NCBI GenBank assembly: GCA_003612335.1
Contig: RAYO01000027.1
Location: 1-64,000, forward strand
Direction: 5' to 3'
Length of the DNA: 64,000 nucleotides
Source: a bacterium 1xD42-67
GTDB lineage: Bacteria > Bacillota > Clostridia > Oscillospirales > Oscillospiraceae
This document shows positions 25,260 through 34,533 of this stretch, one piece after another. A program made the translations under genes and the position numbers. A model generated the notes under the pieces. It ran no database searches. It saw only the letters and a list, made by a program, of their open reading frames with translations, and was not told the origin of the DNA. Numbering within the stretch: the first letter of the stretch is position 1; the number at the start of each line of letters is the position of its first letter.

Positions 25260-25670
25260 TTACCGCAGCACCATGGACGGGACGTAGATATTCACGGTGA
25301 CGGTCCCCTGCTCCTTCGCTCGGTTGGCGTCGGGCATCTTCAGGACCCGGCAGTTGTCACAGGCCATCACGAAGCTGTCGCTGTCGTTCTTGTCCTGGAC
25401 GGACACGCTGACCATTTTCCGCTTGGCCTCCAGCTCCCGGAGGTAGGCGAGGCTGGCGGAGGTGGACATCAGGGTGAGGGCGACGGTCCCCGTCTCGTCG
25501 GCGTTCTCAGAGTAGGCCACGTCGCCCTTGGCGCCCACGGCAGGGGTCACGCTGTCGCTGTTCCTCGTCAGGTTCACCACACCGTCAGAGGCAAAGCCGG
25601 TGATGACACGGCCAGCCACGATGACGTTGACCTTCTGGGGGTCATAGCTCGTTACAGTCTTGTTGCTCAT
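25260..25670 (-). CDS. Tail tube protein (XkdM-like)
   Basis: 136 residues, the usual length. VIVAGRVITGFASDGVVNLTRNSD opening and TVALTLMSTSASLAYLRELEAK, then a beta sandwich to the end. Hexameric rings form the inner tube. It follows the sheath gene by 23 nt. Confidence 0.85.
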   Translation of the reverse strand: MSNKTVTSYDPQKVNVIVAGRVITGFASDGVVNLTRNSDSVTPAVGAKGDVAYSENADETGTVALTLMSTSASLAYLRELEAKRKMVSVSVQDKNDSDSFVMACDNCRVLKMPDANRAKEQGTVTVNIYVPSMVLR

Positions 25671-25693
25671 AGCTCGTATATCCTCCTTTCAGC

Positions 25694-26776
25694 TCAGGCG
25701 CTCAGGGTGGCCCGCAGGACACCCTTGACCTTGACGGAATGGACGGCCCCCTCCAGCAGGGCCTCCCATGCGATGTCGGGCATCTGGCGGGACCGGGCCT
25801 GCTCGTCGGTGGCCTCAGACCGCTTGGGGACGACCACAGTATAGACCCCCTGCTGGCTCTCAGGGTCCCGGGCGATGATGCCCAGGTCCACAGCCCGGTT
25901 GAGGGCCTTATACACACCGTCGGCAACGATGGCAAAGCCCTCGTCGGTGTAGCCGATGGTGGCGTTCTCCAGGAAGATGTCGTACAGGTTCTCCCGCATG
26001 GTCTTGGCGATGTAGTCAGCCCCGATCTGCACGTCGATGAACTCCCCGTTCAGACAGGACCCGTTCTTGACGTACTCCCGCTTGTACTCCACAGTGAGGA
26101 AGTTGACATACTGCTCGGCCAGGGCGTCACGCTCGCCGGAGGTCAGGTCGGGGACAGAGATGCCCTGGGGCCGCTTAAACTTCCAGGTGACGCTCTGGGG
26201 GTAGAACGGCCCCACGTTCCCCAGGTAGGCGGCGTCCGCCCATTCCTCCAGCTTCCCCTCGTCCACATACATGACGATGGCACGGGCATTGCTGGGGTTG
26301 CCCTCCTTCTTGGTGGTCTGGCCGAAGTACAGCTTCCGATGGTCCTCGATACCGGCCCCCAGCTCCGCCTCGGTCGGCTCCGAAGCCTCAGCCCAGGCCG
26401 CCAGGGCCTCCACGACCTCGGGGGAGGTCTGGTCGGTCAGCAGGATATACCAGTCGTCGTCCTTCTCCCGGATGCCCTCCACAGCCGCCACAAGAGCGGT
26501 GGCCTTGGCCTTCTCGTCATCCCCGGCAGGGGCCTCGATACCGGCGATACGGACCTTCCGAATAAGGGTCGTGGCGAGGGTGGTCTTCCCCTGGTTGAAC
26601 AGGGCCTCGGCCATCTTCGCCACCTTCTTGCCGGGGTAGTCAGTATTGATGACGGACAGGTCCCGGTACGTCTTCATATCCTTCTTGCCCTCGGTGGACA
26701 GCAGCAGGATGTCCAGGGTTTCGACGCCCTTGGGCTTTGCGTCGATGTCAACGACGACAATTACGTCATTCGGCAT
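25694..26776 (-). CDS. Contractile tail sheath protein (DUF3383-like)
   Basis: 360 residues. A short sheath subunit with the family pattern: IDAKPKGVETLDILLLSTEGK, VAKMAEALFNQGKTTLATTLIRKVR, DDWYILLTDQ, LGNVGPFYPQSVTWKFKRPQGISVPDLTSGERDALAEQYVNFLT and a C-terminal VHSVKVKGVLRATLS strand that interlocks with neighbours. Its presence identifies the phage as a myovirus-type particle. Overlaps the neck gene by 11 nt. Confidence 0.93.
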   Translation of the reverse strand: MPNDVIVVVDIDAKPKGVETLDILLLSTEGKKDMKTYRDLSVINTDYPGKKVAKMAEALFNQGKTTLATTLIRKVRIAGIEAPAGDDEKAKATALVAAVEGIREKDDDWYILLTDQTSPEVVEALAAWAEASEPTEAELGAGIEDHRKLYFGQTTKKEGNPSNARAIVMYVDEGKLEEWADAAYLGNVGPFYPQSVTWKFKRPQGISVPDLTSGERDALAEQYVNFLTVEYKREYVKNGSCLNGEFIDVQIGADYIAKTMRENLYDIFLENATIGYTDEGFAIVADGVYKALNRAVDLGIIARDPESQQGVYTVVVPKRSEATDEQARSRQMPDIAWEALLEGAVHSVKVKGVLRATLSA

Positions 26777-27326
26777 GAATTTGTTCCTCCTTCTTGGTTT
26801 GTTTTGTCACGGCACCATCAATCGTGGTGACCTTCTCAGCATCAGTGCGGACATACCGCAAGCGGACATCAAAGCCAAAGCGACGGCCCATCTCGTCCAG
26901 CTCCAGAGCGTCACGGGGGGCGGCGTTCGTCACCTCCACGACGACGAAGCCCGCCTTCTGGATGGAATACCTCCCCCCATGCAGGAAGAAGCCCTGGGCC
27001 TTCCCCGCAAGCTCCTGGGCCTCGTCAGCCCCCAGAACGTAGAAGGGTGTCCCATCCTCTCCCACTCCAGACCTATTGATGCTGCAAGCAGTAAACGACA
27101 GCGTGGCGGTGGGCTGCTCGGTCCTCACCGACAGCGCATAGCCTTCCCCCGCATCCTCCGTAGAGAAGTGGCCCAGGCTACCGTCCGGCGTGTAGTCGGA
27201 CAGGATTTCCCAAACGATGTACGGGGGTTCTTCCTCCGGCTGGACCTGGTTCGCCAGCAGGACAGGGCGGCCCACATACTCGGACAGCGCAAGCACAAGG
27301 GCGTTGCGCTTCTCCACAAACGTCAT
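26766..27326 (-). CDS. Neck terminator protein, LIC_12616-like
   Basis: 186 residues. FVEKRNALVLALSEYVGRPVLLANQVQPEEEPPYIVWEIL at the start and a late GFDVRLRYVR strand resemble the small neck/tail-terminator proteins that lie directly upstream of DUF3383-type sheaths. It overlaps both neighbours. Confidence 0.7.
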   Translation of the reverse strand: MTFVEKRNALVLALSEYVGRPVLLANQVQPEEEPPYIVWEILSDYTPDGSLGHFSTEDAGEGYALSVRTEQPTATLSFTACSINRSGVGEDGTPFYVLGADEAQELAGKAQGFFLHGGRYSIQKAGFVVVEVTNAAPRDALELDEMGRRFGFDVRLRYVRTDAEKVTTIDGAVTKQTKKEEQIHAE

Positions 27327-27694
27327 TTCGGGGCCGCCCCCTTCCTCGCCTCCACGAGATACCGTTTCATCGGGTGGATGCTGTTGTGGCCCAGCTCTTG
27401 GGTGACGGTGTAGGTCACACCCGTATCGGGGTCAAGCACCTGTCCCCCCACGCTCAGGGCATAGCCGTTTGTGTAAATCTTCTCGCTGTGGTCGGTCACG
27501 GTCCCCGCCAGCTCCCGCCGGAGGTCCTTGTCACTGACCGGCAGGACAGCCCCCTTGAAGGGGGTCCTGGAGGGCATACCCGGCACCCATTGGCCGCCCT
27601 TGGTCTGGTCATATCCCCCGGCGGCCTTCAGCTCGTACATGGTGTGCAGCAGCCCCCTGGGAATGGTCGGCTGTGCCATTTTCGTGAAGTTCAT
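27323..27694 (-). CDS. Head-tail connector/minor structural protein
   Basis: 123 residues from ATG 27694, which overlaps the upstream stop as ATGA. It has no clear motif beyond a beta-rich C-terminus (YALSVGGQVLDPDTGVTYTVTQELGHN). Its place between a gp10-like protein and the neck terminator suggests a stopper or connector role. Confidence 0.6.
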   Translation of the reverse strand: MNFTKMAQPTIPRGLLHTMYELKAAGGYDQTKGGQWVPGMPSRTPFKGAVLPVSDKDLRRELAGTVTDHSEKIYTNGYALSVGGQVLDPDTGVTYTVTQELGHNSIHPMKRYLVEARKGAAPK

Positions 27695-28380
27695 TCCAGG
27701 CCCTCGACTTTCCATGTGATAGAATTGAACATCCGTTTCGTCACGGTCAGCGGGCTATTTGCCCAGCTCGGCGCCCGCTCCTTCTGAATATCCCCCTTGG
27801 GGGTGAAGTTCCCGCTGTCCGACATGAACTCGTGGATAAAGTCCACAGCCTTCCCGCCTATCCACTCAGCAGCCTGGGCCGCCGTCTTCCTTCCATGGAT
27901 GATGGCGGCCACCTGGGATTGGCAGACCTCGGCCAGCCTTTCCCGGTTGGCATCAAAGCCCGCCCGGATGAAGGACCGCTCGGGGATGGTGACGGAGGGC
28001 AGCAGCAGGAACAGCAATTCGAGGTCGTGTTCCTCCTCGCCCCCGGCCTCCCCCTCGCCCTTCTTCTTCCGCCGCCGGCGCTTTACTCCGGGTTTCGGGA
28101 TAGCGGCCAGCAGGAAGCCGTTCTCGGACCGAAAGAAGAAAAGCCCCTGGGTATCGAAGTCCCTGGGGCTTTTGTCGTAGGACAGCTTATTGATGGGGAT
28201 GCACAGGTTTTTGGCGTTCTTGGCGTGGATGGTGGCCCCATACTCGTGGACACGGGCAATGGTCAGGATTTCGCTGTCAGCATCTCCCTGGATGCCGACG
28301 TGGATGGTGCAGGCTTTCAGCTTCTCCAGCTCCGCCCGTATCCTTCTCAGCTCAGGCAACACCTGGTCGTTCAGCGTCAT
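27691..28380 (-). CDS. HK97 gp10-family head-tail joining protein
   Basis: 229 residues. ARVHEYGATIHAKNAKNLCIP and the later TIPERSFIRAGFDANRERLAEV are the hallmark segments of gp10/virion-morphogenesis proteins. A basic insert (RRRRKKKGEGE, about 98-110) is unusual in length. Acts in head completion or tail attachment. Confidence 0.75.
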   Translation of the reverse strand: MTLNDQVLPELRRIRAELEKLKACTIHVGIQGDADSEILTIARVHEYGATIHAKNAKNLCIPINKLSYDKSPRDFDTQGLFFFRSENGFLLAAIPKPGVKRRRRKKKGEGEAGGEEEHDLELLFLLLPSVTIPERSFIRAGFDANRERLAEVCQSQVAAIIHGRKTAAQAAEWIGGKAVDFIHEFMSDSGNFTPKGDIQKERAPSWANSPLTVTKRMFNSITWKVEGLE

Positions 28381-28386
28381 GCCCCG

Positions 28387-29076
28387 TCACCACCTCGTAT
28401 AATGCCCGAGGGTTTCCATCCAGGAGGCCCGAGGCTCCTTGTCAAATGTCCAGCTCACGTCAGAGACAGAGAAGGCAGCAAGGCCCTGGGACCCGTTCGT
28501 CAAGACGGAGAACTCCTGCTCGGCAATCCCCCAGACGATAGCGATGATGTCCCACGGGAGGTCGCTGGGTTCCTCCTCGGTGGCGTCCTTGGGCAGGATA
28601 TACCCGGCGGTGAATTTCACCTCCAGGGACCGGCTGGGCGTCTTCACGTCGTTCGCCAGTCCGTAGCGGTAGCCCCGGAAGGGCCAGCCCTCGTCACGGT
28701 ACAGGACCCCGATGTCGCCCTCCATCGTGAAGTCGTAGGTGGCAGGGTCAAAGGGGACCCCGGACGCCACGTCCTTGACGTACTCCACAGCCCGGATGGG
28801 ATACTGCTGAAGGACAAGCTCCTGGGCGTCGGGGGAGGGGTAGCGGTGGACATAGGTGGCCCGCCCGAACTTCCTCCCGGTGATGGTTTCCACCCATGCG
28901 GAGGCCGAATTGATAAGCCGGATGACGTTATTCTTCACAGCGACATCGGCGTCGGCCTCGTCAATCCCCAGCCGCTCCAGAGTATCGGCCAGGGTCGTCA
29001 TGGCATTGTAGGCCAGCCTCTCGGTCGGCTCGTTGCTCGGGGCCGGGGTCTGGGTCTGGGTCCCTGCATCAGGCAT
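28387..29076 (-). CDS. Head-tail connector, gp6-like
   Basis: 229 residues from ATG 29076 (AAAGGAGG upstream). VKNNVIRLINSASAWVETITGRKF is the conserved first helix pair of gp6/adaptor proteins. ELVLQQYPIRAVEYVKD and FTAGYILP follow. It forms the ring beneath the portal. Confidence 0.8.
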   Translation of the reverse strand: MPDAGTQTQTPAPSNEPTERLAYNAMTTLADTLERLGIDEADADVAVKNNVIRLINSASAWVETITGRKFGRATYVHRYPSPDAQELVLQQYPIRAVEYVKDVASGVPFDPATYDFTMEGDIGVLYRDEGWPFRGYRYGLANDVKTPSRSLEVKFTAGYILPKDATEEEPSDLPWDIIAIVWGIAEQEFSVLTNGSQGLAAFSVSDVSWTFDKEPRASWMETLGHYTRW

Positions 29077-29115
29077 AGGGGCGTCGCCTCCTTTCACGGC
29101 AAACAGGGGGGAGGG

Positions 29116-29253
29116 CTATTCGCCCTCCCCCTCCTTCAGCTCCTTCTCGCCCTCGGAGGTCTGGGCGCTCTCGCCCTTGGCCTCCTTGGGGCCTTTCCCC
29201 TTCTTGTTAGAGGCGGGTTTGACCGCCTGGTGGGTAGGATATACTCTCGCCAT
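29116..29253 (-). CDS. 45-residue charged protein in the head module
   Basis: An open frame with a strong ribosome site (GGAGGTGCTTCAG before ATG 29253) encodes a Lys/Glu-rich, disordered peptide (MARVYPTHQAVKPA..., ending EGEGE). It fills an otherwise empty 188-nt gap between connector and decoration genes. Small disordered proteins of this kind are common here; function unknown. Confidence 0.65.
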   Translation of the reverse strand: MARVYPTHQAVKPASNKKGKGPKEAKGESAQTSEGEKELKEGEGE

Positions 29254-29285
29254 CTGAAGCACCTCCTGGACGGCTCTGGGGCCGT

Positions 29286-29657
29286 TTAGACAGGGGCCTG
29301 GGCAGGGTCGCCCAGGACCAAAGAGCAGCCCAGGGTGGCGCCCTCAGCCACGGTAGCGGCGGCCCCGCTGACAGTCAGCTTGACGAACTGCTTGCAGCCC
29401 ACCAGGTCGATATCGAAGTTGGCGATGTCGCCGGCCTTCAGGTCCTTGGCCTCGTCCCCGCCGCCCACGAACAGGCAGGCATCGGGGACGGCCTCGAAGG
29501 TCCCGGTGGAGGTATCAGCGTGGGTGACGGCCACCTTCATGTTGCCGGCGGCGGCAGCCTTCACAGCACACACGGCGGACAGGAAGCCCGCCCGGTCGAT
29601 GGCCTCCCCGCTGGTGTAGGGGATGGCCTTCACGTTCTGGATAAGCTCACGTTTCAT
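29286..29657 (-). CDS. Putative head decoration/capsid accessory protein
   Basis: 123 residues, beta-rich, Ala/Val/Gly-rich: VCAVKAAAAGNMKVAVTHAD, FVKLTVSGAAATVAEGATLGCSLVLG. Located directly after the major capsid gene, the usual site of a decoration protein. No sequence family could be confirmed. Confidence 0.6.
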   Translation of the reverse strand: MKRELIQNVKAIPYTSGEAIDRAGFLSAVCAVKAAAAGNMKVAVTHADTSTGTFEAVPDACLFVGGGDEAKDLKAGDIANFDIDLVGCKQFVKLTVSGAAATVAEGATLGCSLVLGDPAQAPV

Positions 29658-29681
29658 CGTTCTGTTCTCCTTCCTTCAGGC

Positions 29682-31262
29682 TCAAAAAGCCTTGATGTTG
29701 CTGACGTGGATGAAGCTCTCCTTGTGGCGGGCGGCGATGTCCACATACATGAGCGCACGAGTAGCCGCCAGGTTCTCCTCAAAGGCGTTGTGCTGGACCC
29801 CAGCCTCGTCCACCCAGGACCCGTCGAGGGTGGTGTACGTCTCCAGGCCCATCTGCTCACCGACCAGCAGGTCGGACCAGTTACCGAAGGCCAGCTCGGT
29901 GGTGCCGCCGTCGCTGGTGGTGATCTGATTGCTGACCAGGTAGGGGAAGCCCAGCAGCTTGCCGCCGGTCATCTCGTCCCGGTAGATGTAGGCCCCGGTG
30001 GTGGTCTTCATGTTCATGAAGAAGCCCTCCAGGACGCTGTTCATGGCCCAGCCCAGGTGGGCGTCGTCCACATTCTTCGCCAGGACCTTGGAGCGGACGA
30101 AGACAGGGAAGTCGGCGGTGATGACGCCAGCGGCGGAGGCCAGGTCGGTGTTGTTCAGCTTGGTGGCGTCCAGGTGCTCCACCTCCTTGTCGGCGAACAC
30201 GCCCAGGGGCTGGAACTCCCCGCCCTTGCCGAACATAGCGCCGAAGTCGAGGCCCAGCTCCATGCGCCGGGTCAGGTCATTGGCAAAAATCTGGTCGGCG
30301 GAAAAGTCGGTGGACATCAGCAGTTCACGGGTCTGGGGGACGATAGCCTCCAGCCGCTTGGCGGACAGCTTGATGTTGCCGAAGGCGGGCTGGCTCTTGG
30401 CAATCTTCCGGCCCTCACCGCCCCACGTCGCACGAGCGCCGGAGGTCATCCGGGGGATGTTCAGGTTGCCGTTCGCCATGGGGACCTTCTGAGCGCCCAG
30501 GCCGAAGATGACCGTCTTGGCGTACAGCAGCTCCACGATGTCGGCCAGGTACACCTCGGGAATGAGGTAGCCGCCCCCGCCGGGGTTGGTGGCAGACAGG
30601 GCCTTGAACTCCCTGGACATCTCAGCGTCGCCGTACTTCTTCCGGGCATAGAAGGAGGCGGCGTCGGGGTCGTGACGCCCGAAGACATCCAGACACTTGA
30701 TGGCCCGAGCGAGCTGGATGGCGGGGGGGATGGTCTTCTTGTCGGACCCGCCGCCGGAGGTCCCCCGGCTCAGGTAGATAGAAGAATACTTCCGCTGGGC
30801 GGGGGCGGGCCGGGAAGCAGGGGCGGCCTTGCGGGAGGTGGGACGGGGGGCAGCCTTGCGGCCCTTGCCTTCCTCCTCGCCCTCGCCGGCCTTCTCCTCG
30901 TCCTCGGTAGGCTCGTCGTCGGCCTTGGCCTCGTCCTCACCGCCGGCGGCGTCGATGATTTCCGCCACGGCCTCCAGGACCTCGTCGGCGGTCACGTCGC
31001 CCAGGTCCTCCCCGGCCTCCTTCCGGCTCTTGCGCTTCTCGGCCACCACATCCATGGCCTGCTCGATGATGGCGGCGATGTCGGCGGGGGCAGCCTCCAC
31101 AGCGGGGTCGCCCTCGTCGCCGCCCTCGCCCTCTGCTTTCTGCTCCTCCAGGGCCTCCTTGACGCAGCCCTTGATTTTCTCCATCAGCTCGTCGGCTTCC
31201 ATCTTCATGGACTTGCGCTCAGACCCGGCGGTGGGGCCGCCCTTCTTGGTGTTGAACTTCAT
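29682..31262 (-). CDS. HK97-type major capsid protein with long scaffold-like N-terminus
   Basis: 526 residues from ATG 31262 (AAGGAGG upstream). Residues 1-165 form a Glu/Ala-rich, coiled, highly charged delta-domain, ending in a Pro/Arg/Ser linker, normally removed by the prohead protease. The HK97 fold follows: LSATNPGGGGYLIPEVYLADIVELLYAKTVI, IPRMTSGARATWGGEGRKIAKSQPAFGNIKLSAKRLEAIVPQTRELL, GTTELAFGNWSDLLVGEQMG. Seven- or five-mers build the icosahedral shell. Confidence 0.95.
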   Translation of the reverse strand: MKFNTKKGGPTAGSERKSMKMEADELMEKIKGCVKEALEEQKAEGEGGDEGDPAVEAAPADIAAIIEQAMDVVAEKRKSRKEAGEDLGDVTADEVLEAVAEIIDAAGGEDEAKADDEPTEDEEKAGEGEEEGKGRKAAPRPTSRKAAPASRPAPAQRKYSSIYLSRGTSGGGSDKKTIPPAIQLARAIKCLDVFGRHDPDAASFYARKKYGDAEMSREFKALSATNPGGGGYLIPEVYLADIVELLYAKTVIFGLGAQKVPMANGNLNIPRMTSGARATWGGEGRKIAKSQPAFGNIKLSAKRLEAIVPQTRELLMSTDFSADQIFANDLTRRMELGLDFGAMFGKGGEFQPLGVFADKEVEHLDATKLNNTDLASAAGVITADFPVFVRSKVLAKNVDDAHLGWAMNSVLEGFFMNMKTTTGAYIYRDEMTGGKLLGFPYLVSNQITTSDGGTTELAFGNWSDLLVGEQMGLETYTTLDGSWVDEAGVQHNAFEENLAATRALMYVDIAARHKESFIHVSNIKAF

Positions 31263-31284
31263 AGCGTTCGGTTCCTCCTTTTCG

Positions 31285-32310
31285 TTAAAGCATGATTTCG
31301 ATGGTCGTTTTCCCGGCCTTGGTCGTGTTCTTGCCGAGATGGTTTTTCCCAGCCCATCCAGCGTCGCCAGACGGACGTTTGACGGGGCCGGGGTCATTCT
31401 TACCCGCCCCCTCGGTGGCCTCCTTGATGATGCTGTCCAGGGCTTTCGTGGCCGCCTTCATCGAGGCGCTGGCCTCCTTCAGCGCCTTCAGGCGGGCGCT
31501 GCTGATTTTGCGGCCAGCCTTCAGGTCGCTTGCCGCTTCCTCAGCCATGGCCTTGGCCCTCTCCACAGGCTCGGCGGTGTCCTTGTAGTCGGTCACCACA
31601 GCCCTGTCGTTCATGGCCCAGGTCACGAGGGAGGTTTCCCACAGCTTCACCTCCCGAAGGTGCCGGATGCCGGCCTCGTCGTACTCAAAGACAACGGGGT
31701 CGTACCCGATGGACAGCTCAGTGAGGACGCCATCCTTCAGCAGCACCTTTACGTCACGCCCCATAGAGGTGTCGCTGATTTTGGCCTTGATGAACAGGCC
31801 GTTGCTGTCTTCCCTCAGCTCCAGGGGGCGGCCAATAGGAAGCCAGCAGTCGTTATGCAGGGCGAGTATCTTCACCCTCTCCCAGCCTTCGGCGATTGTC
31901 TTCGTGAAGGCTCCGGGCTCTATGACATCGCCGCCGCTGTCCACATTCCCGAACACGGCGGCGTAGCCACTGAAAATACCTTCCTCCTCGTCCAGCTCTG
32001 CCTTGAAGGAGAAATTCTTGTACTCGGTCTTGACCCCCTGCCGCTTCACGCCCTTGGCGATGGAAGCCTCCCACGCCTTCAGGCCACGGCCAGGGGCATA
32101 ATAAGACGGCGAAGTGCGGAGGTGGGCCACCGCAATCTTCGCCGTCAGTACAGGGTCGTTATTGGTGATGTCGGTATCAGGGGAGGCGGTGCCGTGTTCC
32201 AGCTCCGCCGTCATCCCCAGGGCCAGCGCCTTGGCGTCGAACTTCTCAGCCGCCAGGTCGATGCCGGCCCCCTTTGCGGCCTCAGCCGACTGCTCGGGGG
32301 TAAATTCCAT
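31285..32310 (-). CDS. Prohead protease (HK97 U35-type) fused to N-terminal DUF5661-like domain
   Basis: 341 residues. Residues 1-80 resemble a DUF5661 domain (ALALGMTAELEHGTASPDTDITNNDPVLTAKIAVAHL). Residues 95-240 form the protease: FSGYAAVFGNVDSGGDVIEPGAF, catalytic His in ILALHND and Ser in LTELSIGYDP. A charged helical C-terminus follows. It matures the capsid by cutting scaffold segments. The fusion to an unrelated N-terminal domain is uncommon. Confidence 0.85.
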   Translation of the reverse strand: MEFTPEQSAEAAKGAGIDLAAEKFDAKALALGMTAELEHGTASPDTDITNNDPVLTAKIAVAHLRTSPSYYAPGRGLKAWEASIAKGVKRQGVKTEYKNFSFKAELDEEEGIFSGYAAVFGNVDSGGDVIEPGAFTKTIAEGWERVKILALHNDCWLPIGRPLELREDSNGLFIKAKISDTSMGRDVKVLLKDGVLTELSIGYDPVVFEYDEAGIRHLREVKLWETSLVTWAMNDRAVVTDYKDTAEPVERAKAMAEEAASDLKAGRKISSARLKALKEASASMKAATKALDSIIKEATEGAGKNDPGPVKRPSGDAGWAGKNHLGKNTTKAGKTTIEIML

Positions 32311-32328
32311 TTCGCTCGGTCCTCCTCG

Positions 32329-34533
32329 TTATTCGTCATAGGTCAGGAAGCAATGGCAGTTGACAACCTCCTCGGGCTTTCCACAGTCCGGGTCGCAGGG
32401 GAAGCGGCAGCCATTGGGGAAGGTAGCGTCGATGGGTATGCGCTTCCCATTCAGGGCCTTGTGGCTGTCACGGGCCACAGCCATGTTGGTGACGTGCCAG
32501 GTCTTCCAGGCGGCCCCGGCCCGCTTCATCATATCGAAGTTGCCAGACAGCAGGGAGGAATTGCACTCCTGGGCGGCGATGGTCTTGGCCCTTGCGCTGG
32601 TGGTCTGCATCTCCTGTTGGATTTGCCCAGCAATCGTGGCCCTGCTGTCCCCATTCTCCAGGCCAGCAGACACGATACGGCTGATTTCCTTCTGGGTGGT
32701 CTGGGTGATGTGCCGGACCCTGGCCCCGCCCCTCAGCTTGGCAACGGATACCAGCTCCGGGCGCTGGATAGCCTCCAGCCCGTAGACCTTTGCGGCCACC
32801 TCCACCCCCTTCTTGTAGCTCTCCTGCCACAGGGGGGTGAAGATAGAGGCAAGGACGCTTTCCTCCCCGGTCCAGTCGATAAGGCCCAGGACGAAGGCAT
32901 CTACACGGGACATCCGCTCGGCCTCGTCCAGCTTATACCAGGCCCCGGCCCCGTCCGTGTCATACTCGGCCACCCCATCAAGCAGGATGTCCCACACGGA
33001 CCGCTCGGCCTTCTGGGTCCCATTCACGGCGGCGGCGATGCGGTTGGACTGCTCCCGGAAATACTTGGCCGTGGCAATCTCAAACCGGCGGCCCTGCTCC
33101 CTCTCGGCCTGCATCAAAAGCCGCTGGGCATCCTTCAGCCTGACCGCCTTCAGCTCCTCGGCGGCCTTCTGCTTTTTCAGCCCAACGACTTCGACCGTTT
33201 CCTTGCTCTCTCCCTCGCCGTTTAAGGCGGGGTCGCCACCTTCCAGGCCCTCCACCTCCACCACGTCCTGCCCGCCCTCCTGGGCCGCTCCAGCGTCGTC
33301 CATGGGGGCAAGGGAGGCCATAGCCTCGGCGGGGTCCTCGTCCGCCGGGAGGTACAGGTCGGAGAAGGTAGCCTTGTAGACGTTCCCGCCCACGGGGTCG
33401 GGGGGGAGGTCCAGCAGTTCCCTGGCCTCGTCCCTGGTCATCAGGCCAGCGTTCCACCCGTCCATGGCCTTGGCCTTGTCGAACTCCTGGTTCCGGGGGA
33501 CAATATCCTCGAAGTGCCACACAAGGTCGGGGCCGAACAGAGGGATGATCTGCTCGTTGATGGCTTCCTCCCGCCTCAGCAGGCTGGGCATAAGCACGTT
33601 CTGGGCATAGATGTATTGGGCCGCCTCAGAGGTGGCCCGGTTGCTGCTCTCGGTTATCCCCATGATTTCACGGGGGACCCCGAAGTGTTCCAGGACAGCA
33701 TTACGAAGGAAGGTCCGGCCATTCACCATGTCCATGTCCTTCATGTTGTCCCCGACCTTGTTGATGATGGCCTCCCCATTCACCGTGGCGACCCCGTGGC
33801 TCTTGAATACGCCCTTAAAGCGTTCCATCCACTCAGCCCTGAAACGCTTCCGCTGCTCCTCGGTGCTTTTCGGCATAGCGATGACCAGGTTGGGGGTGGC
33901 ATCGTTGAAGAAAAACCTTTTCTGGAACTTGGCGGCATACTCGTCCGTCTCGATTTCATCCGCCAGGGCCTCAGCCTGCCCCAGGCCCCGCCTGAACGGG
34001 TCCACGGGGTTGAGGTCCTTCATCACGAACATATCATCCACGGACACGGGCATGATGACCCCGCTCGTCAGCCGGACGGTGTAGAACGGGTGGTCGAGGT
34101 AGGGGGTCTGCTGTACCCAATGCGTCGGGACGGGCCACAACTCAGCAGGCCGCCCGGCCTCGTCCTTCTCGATGATGAAGTAGCCCTCGCCTTTGAGTTT
34201 CAGGTAGATTTCCAGCAGCCGCCACAAGGCGGCGTTGGACATCTCGTGCAGGGGGTTAGGGTGCTTCCAGAACTCCAGGAAGGGGTGGTCGGTCAGCTCG
34301 TGTTCCTCCCCGGCCTCGTCCACCCGGTACAGTTTCCCCTTGGCATAGGCCAGGTCGCCGGCTATGCGCTCGATAACGGCGAGGCGGGGGTTTGTCCGAA
34401 ACGCCTCTATCCATTCCTGGGTGTTCCTCTCAGGCGGCGTGGTCCACCTCGGGACCATGATGCCGCCCTCGGTATAGGCTCGGCTCCCGGCACCTCCTGG
34501 GGTGGACCTTTTCCACCTATCCAGAAATGCCAT
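32329..34533 (-). CDS. Portal protein fused to MuF-type minor head protein
   Basis: 734 residues. Residues 1-400 are an HK97-type portal (HPFLEFWKHPNPLHEMSNAALWRLLEIYLKLKGEGYFII, then FGVPREIMGITESSNRATSEAAQYIYAQNVLMP). Residues 470-734 form an Mu F-like domain (NGDSRATIAGQIQQEM, TARAKTIAAQE-type segment, WHVTNMAVARDSHKALNGKRI) ending in Cys/His ligands CDPDC...NCHC. Most phages encode these as two genes. The portal is the DNA entry ring; MuF-type proteins are few per head and often injected or carry effector domains. Confidence 0.88.
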   Translation of the reverse strand: MAFLDRWKRSTPGGAGSRAYTEGGIMVPRWTTPPERNTQEWIEAFRTNPRLAVIERIAGDLAYAKGKLYRVDEAGEEHELTDHPFLEFWKHPNPLHEMSNAALWRLLEIYLKLKGEGYFIIEKDEAGRPAELWPVPTHWVQQTPYLDHPFYTVRLTSGVIMPVSVDDMFVMKDLNPVDPFRRGLGQAEALADEIETDEYAAKFQKRFFFNDATPNLVIAMPKSTEEQRKRFRAEWMERFKGVFKSHGVATVNGEAIINKVGDNMKDMDMVNGRTFLRNAVLEHFGVPREIMGITESSNRATSEAAQYIYAQNVLMPSLLRREEAINEQIIPLFGPDLVWHFEDIVPRNQEFDKAKAMDGWNAGLMTRDEARELLDLPPDPVGGNVYKATFSDLYLPADEDPAEAMASLAPMDDAGAAQEGGQDVVEVEGLEGGDPALNGEGESKETVEVVGLKKQKAAEELKAVRLKDAQRLLMQAEREQGRRFEIATAKYFREQSNRIAAAVNGTQKAERSVWDILLDGVAEYDTDGAGAWYKLDEAERMSRVDAFVLGLIDWTGEESVLASIFTPLWQESYKKGVEVAAKVYGLEAIQRPELVSVAKLRGGARVRHITQTTQKEISRIVSAGLENGDSRATIAGQIQQEMQTTSARAKTIAAQECNSSLLSGNFDMMKRAGAAWKTWHVTNMAVARDSHKALNGKRIPIDATFPNGCRFPCDPDCGKPEEVVNCHCFLTYDE

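Noticed and set aside
30829-33225. Long plus-strand open frame opposite the capsid, protease and portal genes
   Set aside because: It is the antisense shadow of GC-rich genes with strong family matches; composition (low-complexity Pro/Gly/Arg/His) and lack of ribosome site argue against it. The same holds for most long plus-strand frames between 10000 and 58700.
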